A stretch of DNA of 64,000 bases from Streptomyces sp. NBC_01276 (GTDB lineage Bacteria > Actinomycetota > Actinomycetes > Streptomycetales > Streptomycetaceae). The DNA is taken from assembly GCF_041435355.1 (NCBI RefSeq), contig NZ_CP108442.1:248001-312000 (forward strand). The letters are read 5' to 3'. The stretch's first letter is position 1. The number at the start of each line of letters is the position of its first letter. This document shows positions 1 to 8,679 of this stretch, piece by piece. The notes below the pieces were generated by a model, which ran no database searches, was not told the origin of the DNA, and saw nothing but the letters and a program-made list of their open reading frames with translations. The translations under genes were made by a program, and so were the position numbers.

Positions 1-80
1 GCCCTCCGCTGGAGGACCGTCGCGAGGGCGTTGCTGAACGCCGCGAACAGAGCGAAGAGGACCGGCAGTACGAAGCCCAT
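1..80 (-). CDS. DMT/EamA-like transporter, N-terminus only (cut by window edge)
   Basis: An ATG at 80 on the minus strand opens a frame that runs off the left edge after 26 codons. The visible residues start MGFVLPVLFALFAAFSNALA and end TVLQRR, which looks like the first membrane helix of drug/metabolite transporter proteins. A purine-rich stretch (GAGGATCGGGG) lies just before the ATG as a ribosome binding site. Only the first helix is visible, so substrate and length cannot be judged. Confidence 0.6.
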   Translation of the reverse strand, partial: MGFVLPVLFALFAAFSNALATVLQRR

Positions 81-153
81 GCCCCGATCCTCACCGCACC
101 CGTCGCGGCGCGCCGCCGTGACACCGTGCGGTACGCGCCCGGCGGCCCCCGTT

Positions 154-179
154 CCCCCGTCCGGGTCCACGGACGGGGG
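154..179 (-). terminator. Hairpin terminator downstream of the DNA ligase gene
   Basis: Nine-base arms CCCCCGTCC and GGACGGGGG enclose an 8-base loop. The hairpin lies 18 bases beyond the stop codon of the minus-strand ligase. There is no clear T-run, as is usual for Streptomyces terminators. Confidence 0.55.
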
Positions 180-197
180 CGGACCGCGCGGCCCGGG

Positions 198-2258
198 TCA
201 GGCCAGGTGGTCCGCGACGAGCTCGGCGAAGGCCTCCGGGGTGAGGACGGTGACGCCCAGTTCCGCGGCTTTGACCGCCTTCGAGCTGGGCTTTCCGCTC
301 GGGGACGGGGCGCAGACCAGGTAGGCGGTCTTGGAGTTGACACTGCTGCCCGCCTTGCCGCCGGCCCTCTCGATCAGGGCGTTCATCTCCGAGCGTCCCA
401 GTGTCTCCAGCGGGCCGCTCATCTTGCCGGTGACGACGACGGTGCGCCCGGCCAGGGGGCCCTCCGTGAGGGGGCGCGGTTCCCGCGGCTCCTTCATGTT
501 CACGCCGGCTTCGGCCAGCTTGTCGATGACGGGCGCCAGCAGGGCGACCTGCTCGACGATGACCGGGGCCTTCTCCCCGCCGATGCCGTCGACCTCCTGC
601 AGGGCGGCGGCGTCGGCCGCCCGGATCGCGTCCATGGTCTCGAAGTGCGCGGCGATGCGGCGGGACATGCTCCGCCCCGTGCCGAGTACGCCCAGGGCGC
701 AGAAGACGCGGCTGAGCGGCCGGGACCTGGCGGCCTCGATCTGCTCGGCGAGTCTGGCCCCGCGCTTGGCGCTGCCGGAGGCGACGGTGAGCTGCTCCTC
801 GGTGAGGGTGAAGAGATCGGCGACGTCGGCGACGTCACCGGAGTCGATCAGGGCCTTGACGTACGTCTTGCCGAGGCCGTCTATGTCGAGCATGTCGCGT
901 CCGGCGGCGTACTCGATCAGGGCGGGCAGTGCGCAGGCGGTGCCCTTGGCGCAGCGCCACCGTTCCTGGTCCTTGTTGATCTCGCCGGCGCAGTTCGGGC
1001 ACGCCGTGGGCAGCGGCACCTCGCGCGCCCCGGCGGGACGGAGGCCGGTCACCGGGGCCTGGACGCGGGGGATGATGTCGCCGGCCTTGTAGACCGTCAC
1101 GGTGTCCCCGAGGTGGAGGTCGCGGCGGCGGATGTCGGCCGGGTTGTGCAGGGTGGCGCGGGTGACGGTGGATCCGTCGATGTCCACCGGTTCGAGGATG
1201 GCCGTCGGGGCGAGGACGCCGGTGCGGCCCACGTCCCAGACCACGTCCTTCAGTACGGTCTGCCGCTCGACGGCCGGGAGCTTGAAGGCCGTCGCCCAGT
1301 GCGGGAACCGGCTGCCGAACCCGGCCGCGGCCTGTTCGGCCGCGTCGTTCGCCTTGATCACGACCCCGTCGATGCCGAACGGGAGGACGGGACGCAGCGC
1401 GGCGATCTCGTCTACCTTCCGCTGCGCCTCGGTGAGGGTGGCGACGACGTGCAGCCCGGCGGGCGTGGCGGCGGTGGTCTGCACCCCGGCCTCGGTGACG
1501 GCGGCCAGGACCTCGGCGTGCGTGGCGCCGGCAGGTGCGAAGGCGATGCCGTCCAGCTCGACCGCCCCGTACGCCCAGAAGGTCATCGCGAGCCGGTACG
1601 GGCGGTCCTTGGCGCGCAGGGTGCCGGCCGTGCCGTTGCGCGGGTTCGCGAAGACCTGTGCGCCGTGCGCGGCGCGGACCTCGTTCGCGGTCTCGAACTG
1701 CTGCTGGGTGAAGAGGACTTCGCCCCGCACCTCGAAGGTGAGCGGTACGGGCAGTCGCTCGGGCAGGCCCTCGATGGTACCGATGACGTGGCTGACGTCC
1801 TCGCCGTGGGTGCCGTTGCCCCGGGTGACGATCCGTTCCAGCCGGCCGGCGCGGTAGCGGGCGGCGACGGCCGCGCCGTCCATCTTCGGCTCGACGGTGA
1901 ACCCGCCGGCGGGCTCGTGGCCGAGGCGGCGCTGCAGGGAGGCGCCCCAGGCCGTGAGGCCGGCCGGGTCGAAGACGTTGTCGAGGCTGAGCAGCCGGGT
2001 GGTGTGCGCGACGTCTCCGGCCGGGGCGGCGCCGTCCCCGACCAGACCGGTCGGGGAATCCGGGGCGACCTCGTCGGGGTGCGCCTGCTCCCAGGCCAGC
2101 ACGGCGAGGCGGAGCCGGTCGTAGGTGGCGTCGTCGACGGGGCTGTCACCGTCGCCGTAGTACGCCCGCGACGCATCGCGCAGGCGGCCGAGAGCGGCTT
2201 CGTAGTCGTCGCGGCCGGACATGCTGGACAGCGCCTCATCGGCGTAAAGGCTCTTCAT
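198..2258 (-). CDS. ligA: NAD-dependent DNA ligase, divergent LigA
   Basis: This 686-residue protein has the full LigA architecture. An N-terminal Ia domain carries the YY...DSP..D..YD signature at about residues 33-48. The adenylation motif is KMDG with catalytic Lys at 125, and an OB fold follows. A Cys4 zinc finger (CPNC...C...C), helix-hairpin-helix repeats and a C-terminal BRCT domain complete it. It should seal nicks using NAD+. The start is the ATG at 2258, with AAGGA close upstream; an alternative ATG at 2222 lacks a binding site. The motif surroundings are unusual: the lysine follows Glu-Pro, and the usual RGDG reads RGNG. At 686 residues it is also shorter than typical Streptomyces LigA of about 730. 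It may therefore be a second, specialised copy rather than the essential replicative ligase. Confidence 0.88.
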   Translation of the reverse strand: MKSLYADEALSSMSGRDDYEAALGRLRDASRAYYGDGDSPVDDATYDRLRLAVLAWEQAHPDEVAPDSPTGLVGDGAAPAGDVAHTTRLLSLDNVFDPAGLTAWGASLQRRLGHEPAGGFTVEPKMDGAAVAARYRAGRLERIVTRGNGTHGEDVSHVIGTIEGLPERLPVPLTFEVRGEVLFTQQQFETANEVRAAHGAQVFANPRNGTAGTLRAKDRPYRLAMTFWAYGAVELDGIAFAPAGATHAEVLAAVTEAGVQTTAATPAGLHVVATLTEAQRKVDEIAALRPVLPFGIDGVVIKANDAAEQAAAGFGSRFPHWATAFKLPAVERQTVLKDVVWDVGRTGVLAPTAILEPVDIDGSTVTRATLHNPADIRRRDLHLGDTVTVYKAGDIIPRVQAPVTGLRPAGAREVPLPTACPNCAGEINKDQERWRCAKGTACALPALIEYAAGRDMLDIDGLGKTYVKALIDSGDVADVADLFTLTEEQLTVASGSAKRGARLAEQIEAARSRPLSRVFCALGVLGTGRSMSRRIAAHFETMDAIRAADAAALQEVDGIGGEKAPVIVEQVALLAPVIDKLAEAGVNMKEPREPRPLTEGPLAGRTVVVTGKMSGPLETLGRSEMNALIERAGGKAGSSVNSKTAYLVCAPSPSGKPSSKAVKAAELGVTVLTPEAFAELVADHLA

Positions 2259-2323
2259 GTCCTTGATCCTGCACCACGGGTCTGACAACGGCCCCCGGCC
2301 GTTGGCCGGTCGCCGGGCGGGGA

Positions 2324-2833
2324 TCATCCCGGCAGTGCGGACGACTCCCCGAACGCGGCGAGCAGCTGCAGCGGCCACTCGGCATCGGCCTGGCCGACGG
2401 CCAGGCCGACCCAGCGGCCGGACCCGCCCGGCAGCCACACCTGCAGGGTGGAGGTCACCCCGGAGAGGAACCCGATCGGCTCCGGCTCCTCGGCGTCGAA
2501 ATCGGGATCGGGATCGGTGTGCGTACCGGCACCGGTACCGTCGGAGCCCGCGCGGGCGCCGAGGTCGACCGTGGCCGGTGCTCCCCAGCGTCGGGTGAGG
2601 AGCTCGGCCAGGGCGGCGCGATCGGCCTCCACCCCCGCCTCGGCCTCCTCGACGAGCCCGGTGTCGCGGTCCTCCCAGAAGTCCTGGCTCTCCACCAGCA
2701 CGACCAGGTGGTACCCGGGTCCGCCCCACCGGTCCCCCGCCCGCTCCTCCTGCCGGGGGAAGCGCAGCGCGTGAAGGTCCTCGACGGTGTGGAGCAGCTC
2801 CTCGGTGGGGCGCGTCCGGGGGCGGGGCGGCAT
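2324..2833 (-). CDS. Hypothetical protein, 169 aa
   Basis: The frame encodes an acidic protein without signal peptide or membrane segment. The N-terminus starts MPPRPRTRPTEELLHTVEDL, and the middle contains a stretch rich in Asp, Glu and Pro (about residues 110-125). I chose the ATG at 2833, because residues from an upstream start look non-coding. The C-terminal half (VTSTLQVWLPGG...WVGLAVGQADAEWP) is well-behaved globular sequence. I do not recognise the family. It lies between the ligase and the MazG-like gene on the same strand, but 65 bases separate it from the ligase, so a shared transcript is possible but not shown. Confidence 0.6.
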   Translation of the reverse strand: MPPRPRTRPTEELLHTVEDLHALRFPRQEERAGDRWGGPGYHLVVLVESQDFWEDRDTGLVEEAEAGVEADRAALAELLTRRWGAPATVDLGARAGSDGTGAGTHTDPDPDFDAEEPEPIGFLSGVTSTLQVWLPGGSGRWVGLAVGQADAEWPLQLLAAFGESSALPG

Positions 2834-2982
2834 GCGCACAGCGTAGCCCGCCGCTTGACCGGAGGAGGGCCGACGGCTCACCGGCCGTCAGCGGTCAGGC
2901 GGTCAGAGCGCCGTCACCGCCCGGCGAGGAAAGGACGGCGAGGCGGGCGTACCACTCCGTGGGGAACGGAGCCGGCGGCCGG

Positions 2983-3390
2983 TCACCGGTGCGGTTCCGG
3001 CTCCGGCCGGTCGTCGGGCGGCGGCTGCTGCTGCGGGCCGGGCAGGAACCTGGCCGACTTCGAGGCGAGGTGACCCGCGAGGTATGCGGCCGCGTCGTCC
3101 GGCCGCATCCGGGCGAGTGCGACCAGAGCGGTGATGGCGGTGTCCGCGACCTCCGCCTGGACGTCCGGCCAGCCGTGGCTGTACCCCTTCCTCGGGTTGG
3201 TGCCGCGGGCTCCGATCACGGCCTGCGCCGCCTCCCCGAACTCCTCCCCGATCTTGAGGACTTGGAGGGTCCACTGTTCTTCCGCGGACACCCCCCGCTC
3301 GCCGTCGCGGCGCGCGAAGGACGCGGCGAGCCGCTGGATGACGGGCCAGAGGTCCTGCGTACCCGTCCCGGTAGCGGGGATCTCGCTCAC
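2983..3390 (-). CDS. MazG-like nucleotide pyrophosphohydrolase family protein
   Basis: The 135-residue protein carries the all-alpha NTP pyrophosphatase signature: EFGE at residues 50-53 and EVAD at 80-83, the acidic pairs that bind magnesium in MazG, dUTPase-2 and HisE-like enzymes. Between them is a conserved-looking NPRKGYSHGWPDVQ loop. The C-terminal 25 residues are Pro- and Gln-rich and probably disordered. By family it would hydrolyse a nucleoside triphosphate to the monophosphate and pyrophosphate, possibly as house-cleaning; the substrate cannot be read from sequence. A ribosome binding site (GAAGGGAG) lies upstream of the ATG at 3390. Confidence 0.78.
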   Translation of the reverse strand: MSEIPATGTGTQDLWPVIQRLAASFARRDGERGVSAEEQWTLQVLKIGEEFGEAAQAVIGARGTNPRKGYSHGWPDVQAEVADTAITALVALARMRPDDAAAYLAGHLASKSARFLPGPQQQPPPDDRPEPEPHR

Positions 3391-3580
3391 GCATGGCTCC
3401 CTTCAGGAGCAACGGCCTTCCGGCAAACCGTGGTGCGACCGCCGGAGGGGGGTCGGCAATGACGAGTCTGGCCCGCGGGGCGGCCCTCCGGGCCCGGACG
3501 CCTTCAACTCACACGTTCGCGTGGACACGGCCGACCGGCGTGGCGGCCCGGGGCGCGCGGGCCGGTCGGCGGTGTGGGGC

Positions 3581-4567
<987 letters not shown>

Positions 4568-4603
4568 GGTGATGCCTCCTGAGATCGAGTTCGTCTGCTC
4601 AGG

Positions 4604-4634
4604 ACGCTAGGTGTTGGAGTGCACTCCATGTCAA
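4604..4634 (-). promoter_or_regulatory. MerR-type promoter with 19-bp spacer before the aldo/keto reductase
   Basis: On the minus strand a consensus -35 TTGACA (4634-4629) and a -10 TAGCGT (4609-4604) are separated by exactly 19 bases. The spacer holds the perfect palindrome TGGAGTGCACTCCA (4615-4628). Overlong spacers with a central dyad are the hallmark of promoters activated by MerR-family DNA distortion. The predicted transcript would start about 30 bases before the reductase ATG. Confidence 0.7.
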
Positions 4635-4684
4635 CCGACTTCCACGGCCGGGCAGGCCGCGACCGGCCTCGGCCCGGCCCCGCC

Positions 4685-5572
4685 TCAGCCGCGGGGCGGG
4701 TGGAGGGCGATCGTCCAGGTGTGGACCGTGTACCGGCTCGGGTGACCGGGCCGCGGCTCGGCGATGACCGCGGTGACGTTCCCGCCGTCGCGGCGCAGGG
4801 ACACCGTCCGGCGAGGGTCCTCCTCGGCGGTGGCGGGCAGGAGCTCCGCGAGCACGGTGGCACCGAGCCGGCGGTCCACGGCGCGCAGCACCCCCGCGTC
4901 GAGGACGAGGATGGTGCCGTCCTCCAGGACCACGGGCCGCGCGGCCGACGCTCCGGTCAGGCGGGGGCCGCGTTCGATGACGCCGCCGGGCAGCAGGCGG
5001 ACGACACGGCTGCCGGCCGGAAGGCTCCGGTCGGTCTCGACGACGCGGACGCCGGTGCCGATGACGTAATGGCCGTAGCTGCGCCAGGAGTCGACGAGGT
5101 CGGCGTCGCGGTCGTACTTCCGGGTGTGGAAGGCGTCGTACCCCTCCAGGCCGAGCAGGAAGCGGCCACCGCCGAGGGCTGCGCCGCGCTTGCCCCGCAG
5201 TTCGGCGATCCGGGTGCCGTCCGCCAGGTCGAGGAGGAGGGCCGGGCCGAGGTGGCCCCAGGGGGTGTAGTCGAGGGAGTCCGTGGTGACCAGGACCCGG
5301 TCCCCGCTGACATGGGCGGCGTTGGGCAGGCCGGCGCAGCGGTGGGTCCAACGGGTCAGGCCCGAGCCGTCGACGCAGGTGACCCGGCCGACCGTGCCGT
5401 GGATGCGCAGGCCGTCGCGCGAGGCGAGCGGCCGGGCCCTGCCCGCGCGGTGGCGCTCGTACGGGGGGAGGCCGGTCGCCTGCCGGTACTCGACGACGCC
5501 GACGCGCCAGGGCGCGGAAGGCACGGAAGGCGCGTCGTCCTGCGCCCGGCCGCTCTGCTCGGGGTCCGCCAT
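4685..5572 (-). CDS. Hypothetical protein, possible beta-propeller (PQQ/WD-like)
   Basis: The 295-residue protein has short repeating blades such as DGLRIHGTVGRVTCVDGSGL, GDRVLVTTDSL and LADGTRIAELRGKRGAALGGG. These give a beta-rich pattern reminiscent of PQQ- or WD40-like propellers. There is no signal peptide or lipobox, so it is probably cytoplasmic. The ATG at 5572 is preferred because upstream codons read as arginine-rich non-coding sequence. It lies downstream of the type VII-like cassette on the same strand, but a strong hairpin at 5669-5703 separates them. Specific function is unknown. Confidence 0.55.
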   Translation of the reverse strand: MADPEQSGRAQDDAPSVPSAPWRVGVVEYRQATGLPPYERHRAGRARPLASRDGLRIHGTVGRVTCVDGSGLTRWTHRCAGLPNAAHVSGDRVLVTTDSLDYTPWGHLGPALLLDLADGTRIAELRGKRGAALGGGRFLLGLEGYDAFHTRKYDRDADLVDSWRSYGHYVIGTGVRVVETDRSLPAGSRVVRLLPGGVIERGPRLTGASAARPVVLEDGTILVLDAGVLRAVDRRLGATVLAELLPATAEEDPRRTVSLRRDGGNVTAVIAEPRPGHPSRYTVHTWTIALHPPRG

Positions 5573-5668
5573 GCCCGTGATGGTAGTCGCCCCCGGCCGG
5601 CCCCGGCCGCCCCTTCCGGATCGTCGCGCGCGGGCGGCGCCGGCCCGGGAGCGCCGCCGCGCCGTGCG

Positions 5669-5703
5669 CCGTACGGCCCCACCGCGCGGGTGGGGCCGTA
5701 CGG
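5669..5703 (-). terminator. Strong hairpin terminator after the 5764-6273 gene
   Basis: Perfect 15-base arms (CCGTACGGCCCCACC and its complement) close a 5-base loop. It sits 60 bases beyond the stop of the gene ending at 5764 and probably ends the type VII-like transcript. Confidence 0.7.
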
Positions 5704-5720
5704 TCGGCCTCCGCACCGGG

Positions 5721-5765
5721 GCAGCCGTCGCTGCCGTCGCTGCCGTCGCTGCCGTCGCTGCCGTC
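5721..5765. repeat. Five tandem 9-bp units (GCTGCCGTC) abutting a stop codon
   Basis: Five consecutive 9-base units lie at 5721-5765; the first reads GCAGCCGTC and the other four are identical. The last two bases are part of the stop codon (TCA on the plus strand, 5764-5766) of the gene to the right. Slippage here could change copy number without touching the protein. Confidence 0.8.
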
Positions 5766-6273
5766 AGAGCTTGCGCGTTCCGCGCCAGGTCCAGCCGGCC
5801 GCGAGGACGGTGTCGCGCAGGGGGTGCTTCATGTCCCGGGTGTCGAGGCGGAACGTCTCGACCTTCTGCCGGCGGCCGTCGGCCCCCTTCTCGAAGGTCC
5901 ACTCCTTCTGCACGAGGCGGATGGGGCCGCGGCCGTGTTCGCGCTGCACGGTCCGCCCCGGCGGGTTCCCGGCGCGGGTGACCGCCCACTGCTCGTCCAT
6001 GGCCCGTACCTCGCGCTCCTCGGGGAGCAGCCGCATCCAGATCTTGAAGGTCCGCTCCACCTGCCGCCGGGTCATGCCGGAACCGGTGGGGGGCTCCATG
6101 ACCCGCCACTCCGCCAGGAGGTGCGCCCCTTCGCCGGGTGTCTCGCGCACGCCGAACGGCACGCCCGTGCCGGTCAGCGCGAGCAGCGCTTCGCGCAGTT
6201 CCGTGGCCGGCGCCGCCGGGGCGCCGTCGTCCGGCCGCATGGTGCCCATGTACCTGTCCCAGAGACGGCCCAC
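5764..6273 (-). CDS. Conserved hypothetical protein, last gene of the type VII-like cassette
   Basis: The protein has 169 residues, starting VGRLWDRYMGTM. A GTG at 6273 follows the previous gene's TGA after only two bases, with GAAGGGG as binding site, so the two are almost certainly co-transcribed and coupled. The body is basic and Trp-rich (ERTFKIWMRLLPEEREV, VQKEWTFEKGADGRRQK, AAGWTWRGTRKL), with no signal peptide or membrane helix. I do not recognise a catalytic motif. Its position downstream of two ESX-like proteins and an LpqN-like protein suggests an accessory, chaperone or immunity role, but that is inference from context only. Confidence 0.65.
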   Translation of the reverse strand: MGRLWDRYMGTMRPDDGAPAAPATELREALLALTGTGVPFGVRETPGEGAHLLAEWRVMEPPTGSGMTRRQVERTFKIWMRLLPEEREVRAMDEQWAVTRAGNPPGRTVQREHGRGPIRLVQKEWTFEKGADGRRQKVETFRLDTRDMKHPLRDTVLAAGWTWRGTRKL

Positions 6274-6275
6274 GG

Positions 6276-6770
6276 TCAGGCCCCTTCGCCCGGGTCGGGG
6301 CGGACGCTGCGCACGAACGACCGGAAGTCGTCGACGACGGCGTCGTGCTGGGCCGCGGTGGCGGTCAGGGCGAGCCGGAGCACGGCCCGACGGCTGGGAT
6401 CCGCGATGTCGACGAGGGCCAGGAACACCTGGGACTGGACCAGGTCGCGCCGGACGTCCCCGGCGACGGCGGAGAACGTCATCCGCTGGGTGAGGGCGGG
6501 GGAATCCGCGGACCCGGCCTGTCGGCGCTGGACCACCTGGACGGACTCGGCGACCTCGCGCAGCCTCCGCACCGAATCGTCGGCGAGGTCGACGAGGGTC
6601 GCGCCCTCGGGCGGGAAACCTCCGTCGATGGTGATGTTGGCGGCGAAGCCGGCGTCGGGCCGCGGGTGCACCGCGGCGAAGGCCACGCCGGGGTCGAACG
6701 CTTCCCGGTGGGCCGGGAGCCAGCCGTCGGGCAGGTGGAACTCGATCGGTACCGGCAGGGTGGTGGGCAT
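6276..6770 (-). CDS. LpqN/DcrB-like alpha-beta fold protein
   Basis: The 164-residue protein shows the pattern of the LpqN family: a beta-rich start around FHLPDGWLPAHREAF, a middle NITIDGGFPPEGATLVDLAD, and a C-terminal helix VDDFRSFVRSVRPDP. Mycobacterial relatives are secreted lipoproteins tied to envelope stress and type VII secretion, but this one lacks a signal peptide or lipobox. The start at 6770 is chosen over an in-frame ATG at 6800 because AAGGAGGG lies just upstream. It sits between an ESX-like large protein and a small conserved protein in one transcript. Family assignment is by pattern, so moderately sure. Confidence 0.6.
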   Translation of the reverse strand: MPTTLPVPIEFHLPDGWLPAHREAFDPGVAFAAVHPRPDAGFAANITIDGGFPPEGATLVDLADDSVRRLREVAESVQVVQRRQAGSADSPALTQRMTFSAVAGDVRRDLVQSQVFLALVDIADPSRRAVLRLALTATAAQHDAVVDDFRSFVRSVRPDPGEGA

Positions 6771-6799
6771 CTCGGGCCCTCCTTCCAGGGGGGAGTACA

Positions 6800-8128
6800 T
6801 CAGTCGAACCAGCCGGTGACGGTGTCCTTGACGTCGCCGGCGGTGTCACCCACGAAGTCGGCCACGTCTCCGGCGGCCTTGGTCACCTTGCCCGGGTCCA
6901 CGGTGATTTCGAGGCCGACGGCGCCACCGAGGCCGGGGGCGATCCCGGCCTTGCCACCGAGCTTCCACGCGCCGGTCTCCTTGTCCTTGCGCAGGCCCCA
7001 GGAGGCTTCCGCGCCCGCGCCGGCCCAGCCCTCGCCGGTCACGCCGACGCCTATGCCGCCCGCTTCCACGCCGGTGGCGCCGGATATCTTCGCTCCGGCG
7101 AAGGCCTTCGCGCCGACTCCGACGTCGGTCTTGGTCACCTTCGCGGTGGCCGAGGCCTCGGCGCCGGCGAATCCCTCGACGCGCCCGTAGCCGCCGACCT
7201 GTCCGTACTCGGCGCGGCCCTCGACCAGTGACCTGATGCCCGCCGACGCCTCGACCTTTCCGGAGACGCCCTGGTCGGTGAAGCCCCAGTTGGCGCTGGC
7301 GCGCGCCCCAGCGTACATGTCGTCCACGCCGGAGAGCGTCCAGCGCCCGTCGGTCATGGAGCCCTTGGCCGTGGCGTGGAAGAGGTCGGCGTAGGCCTTG
7401 ACCGAGCCCTCCTTGCCGTACTTGGTGCCGCTGATGGAGAAACCGGCGGCGGGCCCGGTGACCGTGGTGGGGTCGTGCTTGTCCGCCGGGGCGGTGTCCG
7501 CCGGCAGGGTCTTCGGGGCCTTGGACAGGTCGCCCTCGGGGTGGGCGTTGAACCCGTTGAACGTTTCGTCGGCGCCCTTTCCGAAGCCGTCCCGGTTGCC
7601 GTCGACGACGGCGGCGCTCAGCGCCGCCCTGACGTGCTGGTCGAGCTCGGACACGGCTCGCACCCGGTCGTCGAGGTGCTTCTGCCACGTGCCGACGGCG
7701 TCGGAGATGGTCTTCTGGCCGTCGGGGTCGTGGTGGTAGGCGCTGCGCTCGGCCGGGGTGAGCCTGGCGTAGTCGAAGACGACGCGTCCCTGTTCGGAGA
7801 CGGTCATGCCGGCGGCCACCGCGTCGTCGCGGGCGCTCTCCAGCTTCTTCCTGAGGTCGGTGAAGCCCTCGTGGGCGTCGCGGAGCAGGCTGGCGATGGC
7901 CTTGGCCTGGGTCTGCGCGGCGGCGTACTCGTAGCGGGTCGCCGTGAAACTGGAGTGGGCGGTCCCGGCGCTGACGCCGGACCAGTTCGGCCCCGTGGTG
8001 ATCTTCTGGACGGATTCGCCGTAACGGGTCTCGACCTTCTTCAGCTCACCCGCCATCGAGTCCCACTTGCCGGCGGCCGTGGTGAGCAGGCCCAGGTCCG
8101 TGGTCATGACCTCGTAGTAGTTCAGCAC
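6800..8128 (-). CDS. WXG/ESX-like secreted-substrate candidate with Gly/Ala-rich C-terminal domain
   Basis: The 442-residue protein starts with a helical domain (about 1-170). It contains a W-S-G turn (GPNWSGVSAG) and long amphipathic helices typical of WXG100, EspB and LXG-type type VII substrates. Residues about 175-230 are a polar linker. From about 235 to 410 it becomes a repetitive Gly/Ala-rich beta-type sequence (ASANWGF, EASAGIRSLVEGRAEYGQ, GAKAFAGAKISGATG). A short helical tail ends DTVTGWFD. The GTG at 8128 has GGGGGAG as binding site. No enzyme motif is visible; the C-terminal part could be a pore-forming, adhesive or structural domain. The gene for a smaller ESX-like protein lies 11 bases upstream, and accessory genes follow. 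Confidence 0.7.
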   Translation of the reverse strand: MLNYYEVMTTDLGLLTTAAGKWDSMAGELKKVETRYGESVQKITTGPNWSGVSAGTAHSSFTATRYEYAAAQTQAKAIASLLRDAHEGFTDLRKKLESARDDAVAAGMTVSEQGRVVFDYARLTPAERSAYHHDPDGQKTISDAVGTWQKHLDDRVRAVSELDQHVRAALSAAVVDGNRDGFGKGADETFNGFNAHPEGDLSKAPKTLPADTAPADKHDPTTVTGPAAGFSISGTKYGKEGSVKAYADLFHATAKGSMTDGRWTLSGVDDMYAGARASANWGFTDQGVSGKVEASAGIRSLVEGRAEYGQVGGYGRVEGFAGAEASATAKVTKTDVGVGAKAFAGAKISGATGVEAGGIGVGVTGEGWAGAGAEASWGLRKDKETGAWKLGGKAGIAPGLGGAVGLEITVDPGKVTKAAGDVADFVGDTAGDVKDTVTGWFD

Positions 8129-8139
8129 CGCGGCTCCCC

Positions 8140-8583
8140 CTACAGGCCGTTCAGCTTGGAGTTCGAGCCCGCGGTGCGCAGCTGGTCGCCCACTCCCGTG
8201 TCATTGCCGGTGATGAGACTGCTGGCGCCGCGCAGCGCGTTCTTCTCGCCCGCCAGCCGGCCCATGAGGGTCTTCACCTGCTGGTCCCACGTGTCGGCGA
8301 CCGTCTTCAGGCCGGCGGCGGTCTGCCAGCCGTCGAAGCCCTTGCCGGCGGCGCCGGTCGCGTCGTCGGCGTGTTCGGTGGCCTTCTTGGTGTTCGGCTG
8401 GAGCTCGGTCTCGATGGTGTTGGCGGCGGCCTTCTTCTCCGCGGGCGTCGAGGCGAAGTCCGGTGAACCGCCCGGGGCGAAAGGCCCCATCGGGCCCGGC
8501 GCCCCGTTCAGCCGCGTGCCCACCCGCTGGTCCGCGCCGCCCGCGTTCCCACCACTCCACAACTGGCCGGATTCGTCTGGCAT
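8140..8583 (-). CDS. Small ESX/WXG-like protein, first gene of the type VII-like cassette
   Basis: The 147-residue protein has a Gly/Pro-rich N-terminus followed by two predicted helices around AANTIETELQPNTKKATEHA and GLKTVADTWDQQVKTLMGRL. These are separated by a GFDGWQ turn, the helix-turn-helix layout of WXG100-like partners. The start ATG at 8583 has GGGGAG upstream, and no signal peptide is present, as expected for type VII cargo. The stop lies 11 bases before the next gene, so it should be co-expressed with the large 442-residue protein and may be its partner. No ESX ATPase gene is visible in the window. Confidence 0.65.
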   Translation of the reverse strand: MPDESGQLWSGGNAGGADQRVGTRLNGAPGPMGPFAPGGSPDFASTPAEKKAAANTIETELQPNTKKATEHADDATGAAGKGFDGWQTAAGLKTVADTWDQQVKTLMGRLAGEKNALRGASSLITGNDTGVGDQLRTAGSNSKLNGL

Positions 8584-8679
8584 ATCGATTCTCCCCGTTA
8601 GCAGGCCACCGATCCTATGCATGACAACCGGACAGCAACCAAGGCCCCCTCCGCTCTACGGAAAACCCTCGCCGGATCC

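Noticed and set aside
126..2285. Long open frame opposite the ligase gene
   Set aside because: It is a mirror frame caused by high G+C. Codon use and composition (Gly/Arg/Val-rich) are not those of a protein, and the ligase on the other strand has all its motifs.
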